NCBI RefSeq assembly: GCF_023715525.1
Contig: NZ_JAMBOG010000009.1
Location: forward strand, 1-64,000
Reading direction: 5' to 3'
Length of the DNA stretch: 64,000 nucleotides
DNA from: Kocuria rosea
Lineage (GTDB): Bacteria > Actinomycetota > Actinomycetes > Actinomycetales > Micrococcaceae
This document shows, one piece after another, positions 19,434 through 27,560 of this stretch. The notes below the pieces were generated by a model that was not told the origin of the DNA, made no database searches, and saw only the letters and a program-made list of their open reading frames with translations. The first letter of the stretch is position 1, and the number at the start of each line of letters is the position of its first letter. The position numbers were made by a program, and so were the translations under genes.

Positions 19434-20114
19434 TCAGGGCTCGAACTTGTAGCCCAGCCCCCGCACGGTCACGAGGTGGCGCGGGGACGAGGGGTCCGGC
19501 TCGATCTTGGCGCGCAGGCGCTTGACGTGCACGTCGAGGGTCTTGGTGTCCCCCACGTAGTCGGAGCCCCACACCCGGTCGATGAGCTGGCCGCGGGTCA
19601 GCACGCGCCCGGCGTTGCGCAGCAGCATCTCCAGCAGCTCGAACTCCTTGAGCGGCATGGCGACCGGCTCGCCGTCGACGCTGACCACGTGCCGCTCGAT
19701 GTCCATCCGCACGGGCCCGGCGTGGACGGTCGCCGCGACGAGCTCCTCCGGCTCGGCCTGCCGGCGCAGGACCGCGCGGATGCGGGCCACGAGCTCGCGG
19801 GAGGAGTAGGGCTTGGTGACGTAGTCGTCGGCGCCGAGCTCGAGGCCCACGACCTTGTCGATCTCGGTGTCCTTGGCGGTGAGCATGATGATCGGCACGG
19901 AGGAGCGCTGCCGCACCTGCCGGCACACCTCGGTGCCCGACTGGCCGGGGAGCATGAGGTCCAGCAGCATCAGGTCCGCCCCGGTGCGGTCGAACTCCGT
20001 CACGGCGTCGAGCCCGTTGTCCACGACCTGCACCTCGAACCCCTCCTTCCCGAGCAGGTAGGCCAGGGGGTCGCTGAGGGACTCCTCGTCCTCGACGATC
20101 AGGATGCGTGTCAC
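19434..20114 (-). CDS. regX3: Response regulator RegX3 (phosphate two-component system)
   Basis: A 226-residue OmpR/PhoB-type regulator. The receiver domain (1-120) has acidic residues in VEDEE, the phospho-Asp in LMLLDLMLPG, and Lys in VTKPYSSREL. The C-terminal winged helix (about 130-226) contains LKEFELLEMLLRNAGRVLTR and ends VRGLGYKFEP. GTG 20114 overlaps the senX3 stop (GTGA). It pairs with senX3 and divergent phoU in the order typical of actinobacterial phosphate control. Confidence 0.94.
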   Translation of the reverse strand: MTRILIVEDEESLSDPLAYLLGKEGFEVQVVDNGLDAVTEFDRTGADLMLLDLMLPGQSGTEVCRQVRQRSSVPIIMLTAKDTEIDKVVGLELGADDYVTKPYSSRELVARIRAVLRRQAEPEELVAATVHAGPVRMDIERHVVSVDGEPVAMPLKEFELLEMLLRNAGRVLTRGQLIDRVWGSDYVGDTKTLDVHVKRLRAKIEPDPSSPRHLVTVRGLGYKFEP

Positions 20115-21364
20115 TGTCGGTCCTCCGTGTTCCCGGCCGGTGCCGCGGTGGCGGGCGGCCGTGGGGTCGTTGCCTGGGGGGTGCGGGGCGCGGCCGTCGC
20201 CGCGGAGGCCGCGCCGGGGGCCGGGTGCTCGGCGTCGTCCGCGTCCTCGATCTGCGGGATGCTCAGCGTGAAGGTGGAGCCGCGCCCGGCCTGGGACCAG
20301 ACGGTGACCTCCCCGCCGTGCTGGGACATGACGTGCTTGACGATGCTCAGGCCGAGGCCGGTGCCGCCGGTCTGGCGGGAGCGGGCCGTGTCCACCCGGT
20401 AGAAGCGCTCGAAGATGCGGTCCTGCTCGTCCTCCGGGATCCCCGGGCCCTGGTCGGTGACGGAGATCTGGGCCATGCCGTCCCGCTCCCGCACGCCGAC
20501 GCCCACGCGGGTGCCCTCCGGGGAGTAGCGCACCGCGTTGTCGATGAGGTTGCGCAGGGCCGTGACCAGCAGGTCGGGGTCGCCATAGACGGGGCGGGTG
20601 ACGCGCCCGCCCACCACGATGTCGATCCGCCGGCTCTCCGCGGGGAAGCGGTTGCGGTCCACGGCGTCGGCGACCACCCGCTGGAGGTCCACCGGGCGGC
20701 CCTCGGTGACCACGTCGGCGCCCTGCAGCCGGGAGAGCTCGATGATGTCCTGGACGAGGGCGGTCAGGCGCGCGGACTCCTTGTGCAGGCGCCGCGCGAA
20801 GCGGCGCACCGCCTCCTCGTCCTCGGCGGCGCCCTCGATGGCCTCGGCGAGCAGGCCGATCGCGCCCACGGGGGTCTTGAGCTCGTGGGAGACGTTGGCG
20901 ACGAAGTCGTTGCGGATCGACTGCGCCCGCACGATCTCCGTCTGGTCGTCGGCCAGCAGCAGGATGTACTCCTCCGCGATGGGCGCGACCCGGACGTCGA
21001 GCACCACGGTGCCCGTCTGGAAGGGCCCCCGGCCCAGCTCGACGCGCCGCTCCTCGATGACGCCGCTGCGGCGGGCCCGGCGGATCATCTCCAGCATCTG
21101 CTCGTGCACCACGGTGTGGCCCCGCACCAGCCCGAACGCGTAGGCGGCCGGCGAGGCGCGCACGACGCCGTCGACGCCGTCGACCACCACGTAGGCGCGC
21201 CCGATCACGGAGAGCACGTCGGCGGCGCCGTCCGGCAGGACGGGCTCCTGGACGTCGGCGCGGGCCCGGCGCCCGCGGGCGCTCATCTGGAGGGCGACCA
21301 GCCCGCTCACCCCTAGGGCGAAACCAATCAGACCCGCGAGGACGGCGATGGCAGTGGGATTCAC
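20111..21364 (-). CDS. senX3: Sensor histidine kinase SenX3
   Basis: A 417-residue kinase with one N-terminal membrane segment (about 3-27), a PAS-like sensory domain (about 45-150), the H-box FVANVSHELKTPVGAI (His near 165), and a HATPase domain with the N-box LIDNAVRYSP and G-boxes DQGPGIPEDE and GGTGLGLSIVKH. The C-terminal 45 residues are a Pro/Ala/Thr-rich tail. GTG 21364 has no Shine-Dalgarno site, but TAAGCT at 21371-21376 ends six bases upstream, which suggests a leaderless mRNA. Confidence 0.93.
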   Translation of the reverse strand: MNPTAIAVLAGLIGFALGVSGLVALQMSARGRRARADVQEPVLPDGAADVLSVIGRAYVVVDGVDGVVRASPAAYAFGLVRGHTVVHEQMLEMIRRARRSGVIEERRVELGRGPFQTGTVVLDVRVAPIAEEYILLLADDQTEIVRAQSIRNDFVANVSHELKTPVGAIGLLAEAIEGAAEDEEAVRRFARRLHKESARLTALVQDIIELSRLQGADVVTEGRPVDLQRVVADAVDRNRFPAESRRIDIVVGGRVTRPVYGDPDLLVTALRNLIDNAVRYSPEGTRVGVGVRERDGMAQISVTDQGPGIPEDEQDRIFERFYRVDTARSRQTGGTGLGLSIVKHVMSQHGGEVTVWSQAGRGSTFTLSIPQIEDADDAEHPAPGAASAATAAPRTPQATTPRPPATAAPAGNTEDRQ

Positions 21365-21370
21365 GGATCC

Positions 21371-21376
21371 AGCTTA
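21371..21376 (-). promoter_or_regulatory. Leaderless -10 box for senX3
   Basis: TAAGCT ends six bases before GTG 21364, and no ribosome-binding site is present. Confidence 0.45.
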
Positions 21377-21423
21377 GGGGCACCGTTGCGCCCCGGGACC
21401 GCGGGGGACGTCACGGGCTACAG

Positions 21424-21467
21424 GTTCAACGGACGTTCACCCTAGGATGGGCGAAAGTTCATCCCTG
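21424..21467. promoter_or_regulatory. PHO-box-like array of 11-base direct repeats
   Basis: GTTCA cores begin at 21424, 21435 and 21457, and a degenerate unit begins at 21446, giving an exact 11-base phase. The cores read GTTCAAC, GTTCACC and GTTCATC. This is the architecture of PhoP/RegX3-type PHO boxes (GTTCACC units spaced 11 bases). It lies between the divergent senX3 and phoU genes, so autoregulation by RegX3 is likely. Confidence 0.7.
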
Positions 21468-21583
21468 GCTGTGACCGTGGCGTCGGGTGTGCCCGCACCC
21501 GCCCCGCCGTCATCCCGCCCCCCGTCGCGCGCCGCCCGGGCGCGGGGCCGGAGGGCGTCGCCGCATCTCGAAAGGACGCATCC

Positions 21584-22276
21584 GTGCGCAAGGTTTTCCA
21601 GGCAGAACTCCACCAGGTCGGTGAGGAGCTCATCCAGATCGCGACCCTCGTGCGCGAGGCCCTCGAGCGCTCCAAGGACGCCCTGTTCAACGCCGACATC
21701 CAGCTCGCCGAGGAGGTCATCTCCAACGACGCCCGGATCGACTTCCTGCAGAACGACCTCGACGAGCGCTCCATCGACATCCTGGCCCTGCAGAGCCCGG
21801 TCGCCTCGGACCTGCGGATGATCGTGGGCGCCCTGCGGATGAGCGCGTCCCTCGAGCGCATGGGCGACCTCGCCCGCCACCTGGCCCAGCTGGTCCGGCT
21901 GCGCTACCCCGCGCCGGTCATCCCCGAGTCCCTCGTGGGGACCTTCACCCGGATGATCGACCTCGACCTGCAGATCGTCGACCGCGTCATCCAGGTCCTC
22001 AGCACCCGCGACCTGACTCTCGCCGACGACATCTACGCCCTCAAGCACGAGATCAACACCTTGCACCAGTCGGTCTTCGAGGCCCTCGCCGACCCGAACT
22101 GGAGCTCGTCCGTGCCCACGGCCGTGGACGTCACCCTGTGCTCGCGCTACCTGGAGCGCATCGGCGACCACGGCGTGTCGGTGACCCGCAAGGTCTCCTA
22201 CCTCGTGACCGGCGACTGGGTGGCGCCCACCGCCGACCGCCCCACCGGCCACGGCCACCTCGGCAGCGACGCGTGA
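21584..22276 (+). CDS. phoU: Phosphate-signalling complex protein PhoU
   Basis: A 230-residue all-helical protein with two PhoU repeats (about 5-105 and 115-215). The metal-site motifs DLRMIVGALRMSASLERMGD and CSRYLERIGDHGVSV are characteristic. PhoU links the Pst transporter to the SenX3-RegX3 kinase and restrains the response when phosphate is plentiful. GTG 21584 has AAAGGA seven bases upstream. The PHO-like repeats lie about 120 bases upstream. Confidence 0.95.
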   Translation: MRKVFQAELHQVGEELIQIATLVREALERSKDALFNADIQLAEEVISNDARIDFLQNDLDERSIDILALQSPVASDLRMIVGALRMSASLERMGDLARHLAQLVRLRYPAPVIPESLVGTFTRMIDLDLQIVDRVIQVLSTRDLTLADDIYALKHEINTLHQSVFEALADPNWSSSVPTAVDVTLCSRYLERIGDHGVSVTRKVSYLVTGDWVAPTADRPTGHGHLGSDA

Positions 22277-22321
22277 GCGCACCCGCCCGCTGAGCCCGCG
22301 ACCCCGGGGGCGCACGACGGC

Positions 22322-22358
22322 GGCGGCCCGGCACCACTGCTCGTGGTGCCGGGCCGCC
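22322..22358. terminator. Terminator between convergent phoU and gpmA
   Basis: Perfect 15-base arms (22322-22336, 22344-22358) enclose a 7-base loop. It serves phoU on the plus strand and gpmA on the minus strand. Confidence 0.8.
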
Positions 22359-22375
22359 TACGTCGTGGGTGCGGG

Positions 22376-23134
22376 CTACTTCTTGCCCTGGTTGGCCACG
22401 GCCTGGATCGAGCTCGCGGCGGCCTCGGGGTCGAGGTAGGTGCCGCCGGCGACCACCGGGCGGAAGTTGTGGTCCAGCTCGTAGTAGAGCGGGATGCCCG
22501 TGGGGATGTTCAGCCCCGCGATGTCCTCGTCCGAGATCCCGTCGAGGTGCTTCACCAGCGCGCGCAGCGAGTTGCCGTGCGCGGCGACCAGCACGGTGCG
22601 CCCGGCGCGCAGGTCGGGGAGGATCTCGTCCTCCCAGTACGGCATGAAGCGCTCGAGCACGTCCTGGAGGCACTCGGTGCGCGGCAGGTTCGGGACGTCG
22701 GCGTAGCGGGGGTCCCCGGCCTGGGAGAACTCGGAGGAGTCCTCCAGCTCGGGCGGCGGGACGTCGTAGGAGCGGCGCCAGACCATGAACTGCTCCTCCC
22801 CGTACTCCTCGCGGATCTGGGTCTTGTCCTTGCCCTGCAGGGCCCCGTAGTGGCGTTCGTTGAGCCGCCACGAGCGCTTGACGGGGATCCAGTGCCGGTC
22901 CGCCCGGTCCAGGGCCAGGTGCGCGGTGGTGATCGCCCGGCGCAGCAGGGAGGTGTGCAGCACGTCCGGGGCGATGCCCTTCTCGACGAGCAGCTCGCCG
23001 CCGCGCACCGCCTCCGCGCGGCCCTTCTCGGTCAGGTCCACGTCCACCCAGCCGGTGAACAGGTTCTTGTCGTTCCAGTCGGACTGCCCGTGGCGCAGCA
23101 GGACGAGCTTGTACGGTGCTGATTCAGTAGCCAT
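22376..23134 (-). CDS. gpmA: 2,3-bisphosphoglycerate-dependent phosphoglycerate mutase
   Basis: A 252-residue glycolytic mutase that interconverts 3- and 2-phosphoglycerate. The catalytic histidine is in [12 protein letters not shown], and the substrate-binding [29 protein letters not shown] and second His in [10 protein letters not shown] are intact. The full dPGM length rules out a generic phosphatase. ATG 23134 has GAGGG just upstream. Its position next to phoU and regX3 is common in actinobacteria. Confidence 0.96.
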   Translation of the reverse strand: MATESAPYKLVLLRHGQSDWNDKNLFTGWVDVDLTEKGRAEAVRGGELLVEKGIAPDVLHTSLLRRAITTAHLALDRADRHWIPVKRSWRLNERHYGALQGKDKTQIREEYGEEQFMVWRRSYDVPPPELEDSSEFSQAGDPRYADVPNLPRTECLQDVLERFMPYWEDEILPDLRAGRTVLVAAHGNSLRALVKHLDGISDEDIAGLNIPTGIPLYYELDHNFRPVVAGGTYLDPEAAASSIQAVANQGKK

Positions 23135-23217
23135 GCCCTCATTCTTCCACCGGGGCGGCGCTGCACTGAAAGCGCGCGCCGACGGAGGCGCTGCCCGTGC
23201 CGCGGCGCCGGGGCCGC

Positions 23218-23223
23218 TACAGT
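23218..23223 (+). promoter_or_regulatory. Leaderless -10 box for the methyltransferase gene
   Basis: TACAGT ends eight bases before GTG 23232, and the C-rich gap has no Shine-Dalgarno site. Confidence 0.45.
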
Positions 23224-23231
23224 GGTCCCCC

Positions 23232-24035
23232 GTGCCCAGCCTGCTCCTGTCCCGCCCCGCCCGCCCCGTGGGCGTCGCCACCCGCGGCACCACCGGCCCC
23301 AACCGGCTGCGCCGCGTGGACCGCTACCTCACCGGCCCCCTCGCCCCGGTGCTGCGCGGGGCCGCCGACCCGCTCGTCGTGGACCTCGGCTTCGGCGCCT
23401 CCCCCACGACCGCGGTGGAGCTGCGCGACCGGCTGCGCCCCGTGCGCGCCGACGCGCAGGTGCTGGGCATCGAGATCGACCCCGCGCGGGTCGCCGCGGC
23501 CCTGCCGCTGGCGGGCCCCGGGCTGGACTTCCGGGTGGGCGGGTTCGAGCTGCCGACCGACGGGCGGGCTCCTGCGCTCGTGCGCGCGTTCAACGTGCTG
23601 CGCCAGTACCCGGTCGGCGAGGTCCCGGGGGTCTGGGACATGGTCCGGGACCGGCTGGCCCCGGACGGGGTGCTCGTGGACGGCACGTGCGACGAGATCG
23701 GCCGGCGCGCCGCGTGGATCTGCGTGGGCCCGGAGGGCCCGCGCACGCTGACGCTCTCGTGCCGCTTCGGCGCGGTCGAGCGGCCCTCCGACGTCGCCGA
23801 GCGGCTGCCCAAGGCCCTCATCCACCGCAACGTCCTCGGCGAGCGCGTGCACGCGTGGCTGGCCGCGCTCGACGCCGCGTGGCTCGCGGCCGCCCCCCTG
23901 GCCGCCTTCGGCCACCGGCAGCGGTGGATCGCGGCGTGCCGCACGGTGCGGGAGCAGGGCTGGCCCGTGCTGGACGGACCCGCCCGCTGGCGGCTCGGGG
24001 AGGTCACCGTGCGCTGGGCCGCCGTCGCCCCCTGA
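23232..24035 (+). CDS. Class I SAM-dependent methyltransferase-like protein
   Basis: A 267-residue protein with a Rossmann-type SAM-binding region: [17 protein letters not shown] (about 50-66) as motif I and [13 protein letters not shown] as the acidic-loop motif. FNVLRQYPV and [16 protein letters not shown] correspond to later methyltransferase motifs. GTG 23232 is chosen because TACAGT lies eight bases upstream. Substrate unknown. Usually found as a conserved gene in related actinobacteria, so probably housekeeping rather than acquired. Confidence 0.75.
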   Translation: MPSLLLSRPARPVGVATRGTTGPNRLRRVDRYLTGPLAPVLRGAADPLVVDLGFGASPTTAVELRDRLRPVRADAQVLGIEIDPARVAAALPLAGPGLDFRVGGFELPTDGRAPALVRAFNVLRQYPVGEVPGVWDMVRDRLAPDGVLVDGTCDEIGRRAAWICVGPEGPRTLTLSCRFGAVERPSDVAERLPKALIHRNVLGERVHAWLAALDAAWLAAAPLAAFGHRQRWIAACRTVREQGWPVLDGPARWRLGEVTVRWAAVAP

Positions 24036-24038
24036 GCG

Positions 24039-24059
24039 CCCGGGCCGGACGGGCCCGGG
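24039..24059. terminator. Short hairpin between convergent genes
   Basis: Eight-base arms (24039-24046, 24052-24059) enclose a 5-base loop in the 30-base gap between the methyltransferase and DUF2516 genes. It is a weak terminator candidate. Confidence 0.45.
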
Positions 24060-24065
24060 GCGGGC

Positions 24066-24398
24066 TCACCAGTTGCTGGGACCCTTGGACTCCAGGCCCA
24101 CGGCCGGGCGGACGTCGGCGAGGTACACGCCCACGGCCGTGCCCGCGATGAGCAGGATGAACAGGCTGGGCCGCTGCACCAGCAGCGTGAAGGCCGTGAA
24201 CGCGAGGGAGCCGCCCGTGAGGGCCAGCCAGAACCCCTTGGTGCGCTTGAACGCCCGCTGGAACTGGATGGGCGCCTTCGTCACGCAGTCCACGAAGGCC
24301 CAGGCGGCGAGGCCCGCGACGACCAGTGCCAGGGCGATGTCGATCCAGCGCACGAGATAGAAGACCCAGGGGATGGCCATGATGCCGGGAATGTCCAC
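24066..24398 (-). CDS. DUF2516-family membrane protein
   Basis: A 110-residue actinobacterial membrane protein with about three hydrophobic segments: YLVRWIDIALALVVAGLAAW, GFWLALTGGSLAFTAFTLLV, and LFILLIAGTAVGVYLADVRP. The spacing and the FVDCVTKAP motif after the first segment fit DUF2516. Its function is not known. The metB-like gene stops nine bases upstream, and that TAG stop overlaps a TAGGCT hexamer ending six bases before GTG 24398, so the gene may have its own leaderless promoter. Confidence 0.8.
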   Translation of the reverse strand: MDIPGIMAIPWVFYLVRWIDIALALVVAGLAAWAFVDCVTKAPIQFQRAFKRTKGFWLALTGGSLAFTAFTLLVQRPSLFILLIAGTAVGVYLADVRPAVGLESKGPSNW

Positions 24399-24404
24399 GG
24401 GGTC

Positions 24405-24410
24405 AGCCTA
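24405..24410 (-). promoter_or_regulatory. Possible leaderless -10 box for the DUF2516 gene
   Basis: TAGGCT ends six bases before GTG 24398 and includes the TAG stop codon of the upstream gene. Confidence 0.35.
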
Positions 24411-25574
24411 CCGGTCGATCCCGGACAGGGCGCGGTCCAGGTCCGCCCACAGGTCCTCGACGTTCTCGATCCCGACGGACAGGCGCAGCAGCGTCTCGGG
24501 CACGCTGTGCGGCTCCTCGTGGTGGCGGCGGCGGCGCTCCACGAGCGACTCGACCCCGCCGAGGGAGGTCGCCGGCGTCCACAGGCGCAGGGCGTCCACG
24601 GCCGCCTCCACGGCCCCGACGTCCCCGGCGGGGACGATCGCGACGACGGAGCCGAAGCCGTCCATCTGCGCGGCGGCCCGCGCGTGGCCGGGGTCCTCGG
24701 GCAGTCCCGGGTAGCGGACCTCGCGCACCGCGGGGTGCTCCGCGAGGCGGCGGGCGAGCTCGCCGGCCGTGGTCGTCGAGCGCTCGACCCGCAGGGCCAG
24801 GGTGCGCATCCCCCGCAGCGCCAGCCACGCCTCGAAGGGCCCGGGGATCGCCCCGTGCAGGGAGCGGTGCTTCTTCAGCCGCCCGCGCAGCTCCGGGTCG
24901 GAGGTGACGGCCGCGCCGAGCACGACGTCGGAGTGGCCCGCGAGGTACTTGGTGACCGAGTGCACCACGACGTCCGCGCCGTGCTCCAGCGGTCGCTGCA
25001 CCAGCGGCGTGGCGAACGTGTTGTCCACGCACGAGAGCACCCCGCGCTCCCGGGCCGCCGCGAGCAGCGCGGGCACGTCCGCGACCTCGAGCATGGGGTT
25101 CGTGGGGCTCTCCAGCCACAGTGCGTCCGCGCCCTCGAGGGCCGCCACGGTCTGCTCGGTGTCGGCGACGTCGACGGTGGTGACGCTCAGGAGCCCGCGC
25201 GCCTCGAGGTCGGAGGCCAGTGCGAGGGAGCCCTGGTAGCTGTGCCGGGGCAGCACGAGCCGACCGCCGGCCGGGACGAGGGAGAGCACCGAGGCGATGG
25301 CCGCCAGGCCCGAGGCGTAGAGCAGCCCGGGCAGCTCCGCCCGCTCCAGCCGCGCCAGCACGTCCTCGACGTCCTCCCACGTGGGGTTGCTGAACCGGCC
25401 GTAGGCGCGGTCGGCGTCGCGCAGCTCGCCGGAGCCCCGGTAGGTGGAGGTCAGCACGATCGAGGGCCCGACCGGGGCGTCGTGCTCGGGGGCGGGCCGC
25501 CCGCCGGCCACCACGACGGTGTCCGGGCGCAGGTCGGCGTCGTGGGCGGGGATGTCCTCGGGGCGCGCAGTCAT
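24408..25574 (-). CDS. Cys/Met metabolism PLP-dependent enzyme (cystathionine gamma-synthase/lyase family)
   Basis: A 388-residue fold-type I PLP enzyme. The PLP-lysine is in SVTKYLAGHSDVVLG. YGRFSNPTWEDVE, ASGLAAIASVL and LESPTNPMLEV are family signatures. It acts in trans-sulfuration or methionine synthesis, using O-acylhomoserine or cystathionine. Sequence alone does not decide synthase versus lyase, so no symbol is given. ATG 25574 follows TACCCT (25581-25586) by six bases with no ribosome-binding site. It is divergent from tmk. Confidence 0.87.
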   Translation of the reverse strand: MTARPEDIPAHDADLRPDTVVVAGGRPAPEHDAPVGPSIVLTSTYRGSGELRDADRAYGRFSNPTWEDVEDVLARLERAELPGLLYASGLAAIASVLSLVPAGGRLVLPRHSYQGSLALASDLEARGLLSVTTVDVADTEQTVAALEGADALWLESPTNPMLEVADVPALLAAARERGVLSCVDNTFATPLVQRPLEHGADVVVHSVTKYLAGHSDVVLGAAVTSDPELRGRLKKHRSLHGAIPGPFEAWLALRGMRTLALRVERSTTTAGELARRLAEHPAVREVRYPGLPEDPGHARAAAQMDGFGSVVAIVPAGDVGAVEAAVDALRLWTPATSLGGVESLVERRRRHHEEPHSVPETLLRLSVGIENVEDLWADLDRALSGIDR

Positions 25575-25580
25575 GGCCCC

Positions 25581-25586
25581 AGGGTA
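25581..25586 (-). promoter_or_regulatory. Leaderless -10 box for the Cys/Met enzyme gene
   Basis: TACCCT, within GATACCCT, ends six bases before ATG 25574. The same octamer precedes the gene starting at 50255. Confidence 0.45.
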
Positions 25587-25663
25587 TCGGCCCGCCGGAC
25601 CCGTCCGGACCCGCCCGCTCCACGTCCTGCGGGTGGCGGCACGCCGCCGTCCGCCCGGGTCGA

Positions 25664-25669
25664 TACTCT
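25664..25669 (+). promoter_or_regulatory. Leaderless -10 box for tmk
   Basis: TACTCT ends six bases before GTG 25676. A GGAGG directly abuts the start codon and is too close to act as a normal ribosome-binding site, so leaderless initiation is favoured. Confidence 0.45.
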
Positions 25670-25675
25670 TGGAGG

Positions 25676-26392
25676 GTGATCTCCCCAGCGGACCCCGCAC
25701 CGGCCCCCGCCGCCCCCTCCCCCGCCCGCTCCGGGCGCGGGGTCTTCGTCGTGTTCGAGGGCGGGGACGGCGCCGGGAAGTCCACGCAGGTGCGGCGCCT
25801 GGTGGAGACCCTGCGCGCCGGGGGCCACGACGTCGTGCGCACCCGGGAGCCCGGCGGCACGCCCCTGGGCGAGACGCTGCGGGGCCTCGTGCTGGACCCG
25901 GCGCACGCGCCCGTGGACGCGCGCACCGAGGCCCTGCTGTTCGCCGCCGCCCGCGCCGCCCACGTCGAGCAGCTCATCCGCCCGGCCCTGGCCGCCGGGC
26001 GGACCGTCGTCTCCGACCGCTTCGCCGACTCCTCCGCCGCCTACCAGGGCGCCGGGCGGGGCCTGGGCGTCGACCGCGTCGCCGCGCTCAACGACTGGGC
26101 CACCGCCGGGCTCGTGCCCGACCTCACCGTCCTGCTCGACGTCCCCGCCGGGACCGGGCGCGCCCGCCGCGAGCGGCGCGACGGCCGCGACGGCGACCGG
26201 CTGGAGACCGAGCCGGACGCCTTCCACGACGCGAACCGGCAGGCGTTCCTCGCGCTGGCCGCCCGCGACCCGGGCCGCTACCTCGTGCTCGACGCCGTCC
26301 GGCCCCCCGAGGAGCTCGCCGCGGAGGTCGCCGCGGCCGTGCACGCCCGCCTCGCCGGGCACCCGCGGCCGGCCGCGGAGGTGGGCGCGTGA
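25676..26392 (+). CDS. tmk: Thymidylate kinase
   Basis: A 238-residue dTMP kinase. The P-loop GGDGAGKST lies near residues 28-36, after an Ala/Pro-rich N-terminal extension. The DR(F/Y) motif (VVSDRFADSSAAYQGAGRGL) and TREPGGTPLGETLR are intact. GTG 25676 is set by the -10 spacing; a later start near residue 20 would also keep the domain. The stop overlaps the holB start, forming the common tmk-holB pair. Confidence 0.93.
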   Translation: MISPADPAPAPAAPSPARSGRGVFVVFEGGDGAGKSTQVRRLVETLRAGGHDVVRTREPGGTPLGETLRGLVLDPAHAPVDARTEALLFAAARAAHVEQLIRPALAAGRTVVSDRFADSSAAYQGAGRGLGVDRVAALNDWATAGLVPDLTVLLDVPAGTGRARRERRDGRDGDRLETEPDAFHDANRQAFLALAARDPGRYLVLDAVRPPEELAAEVAAAVHARLAGHPRPAAEVGA

Positions 26393-27528
26393 GCGTGTGG
26401 GACCAGCTGCTGGGCCAGGACGCCGTGGTGGCGCAGCTGCGCCGCGCCGCCCGGGAGGACCGGCCCACGCACGCGTGGCTGTTCACCGGGCCGCCCGGCT
26501 CCGGGCGCTCCAACGCGGCGCTCGCGTTCGCGGCGGCCCTGCTGTGCGAGCAGGCGGACCCGGACGAGCGCGGGTGCGGCGTGTGCCACGCGTGCCGCAC
26601 GGTGCTCGCGAGCTCCCACGCGGACCTCACCCACTTCGTGACCGAGAACCCGCAGATCACCATCGAGGAGGCGCGCGAGCTCGTGGTGCGCGCCCAGGAC
26701 AAGCCCTCGGTCGGGCGCTGGCGCGTCATGGTGGTCGAGGACGCCGACCGCATGGTGGAGCGCACCTCCAACGTGATGCTCAAGGCCATCGAGGAGCCGC
26801 CGCCCAGCACGATCTGGCTGCTGTGCGCCCCCAGCCCCATGGACGTGCTCGTGACCATCCGCTCCCGTTGCCGCCCGGCCACCCTGAAGGTCCCCGCGGT
26901 CGAGGACGTCGCGGAGCTGCTGATCCGCCGCCACGGGGTCCCGCGCCGGCGCGCGGAGGAGAGCGCCCGGCTGGCCCAGTCCCACGTGGGGATCGCCAAG
27001 CGCCTGGCCCTCTACGACGACGCCCGCACGCGCCGGCAGGAGGTCGTGTCCATGCCGCTGAAGCTCGCCGGGGTGCCCGACGCCGTGCGCGCCGCGGACC
27101 GGCTGCACAAGATCGCCGTGGAGGAGTCCCAGGCCGACGCCGAGGCGCGCAACGAGTCGGAGAAGAAGCAGCTGCTCGTCGCCCTGGGCGCCCCGGAGTC
27201 CGGGCGGGTGCCCCCCGCGATCCGCGGGGCGCTCAACCGGCTCGAGGCCGACCAGAAGCGCCGGTCCCGGCGGATCCAGACCGACACGCTCGACCGCTTC
27301 CTCATCGATCTCACCACGTTCTACCGTGACGTCCTGACCCTGCAGCTGCGCACGGGCTCGGCCCTCGTCAACGAGCACCTCGCCGAGCAGCTGCGGGACC
27401 ACGCGTCCAACTCCTCCCCCGAGCAGACGCTGCACCGCATCGACGCGATCAGCCGGACCCGGGACCGGATCCGCACCAACGTCAGCGCGCAGCTGGCCTT
27501 CGAGGCGATGGCCGTCTCCCTGCTCTGA
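26389..27528 (+). CDS. holB: DNA polymerase III delta prime subunit
   Basis: A 379-residue clamp-loader subunit. The AAA+ domain has a Walker A-like GPPGSGRSNAA, in which Arg replaces the usual Lys, and a zinc module with Cys residues in the CEQ and CGVCHAC segments. Sensor and arginine-finger regions follow (TIRSRCRP). Loss of ATP-binding residues is normal in delta prime of several bacteria. GTG 26389 overlaps the tmk stop (GTGA). The C-terminal half is helical, as expected for the collar. Confidence 0.92.
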   Translation: MSVWDQLLGQDAVVAQLRRAAREDRPTHAWLFTGPPGSGRSNAALAFAAALLCEQADPDERGCGVCHACRTVLASSHADLTHFVTENPQITIEEARELVVRAQDKPSVGRWRVMVVEDADRMVERTSNVMLKAIEEPPPSTIWLLCAPSPMDVLVTIRSRCRPATLKVPAVEDVAELLIRRHGVPRRRAEESARLAQSHVGIAKRLALYDDARTRRQEVVSMPLKLAGVPDAVRAADRLHKIAVEESQADAEARNESEKKQLLVALGAPESGRVPPAIRGALNRLEADQKRRSRRIQTDTLDRFLIDLTTFYRDVLTLQLRTGSALVNEHLAEQLRDHASNSSPEQTLHRIDAISRTRDRIRTNVSAQLAFEAMAVSLL

Positions 27529-27560
27529 CCCCGCCCGTCTCCCACCCCCAAGGAGCCCCC

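Noticed and set aside
26389-27528. Missing Walker A lysine in HolB as a defect
   Set aside because: Delta prime subunits in several bacteria do not need ATP binding, so GSGRS instead of GxGKS is not unusual.
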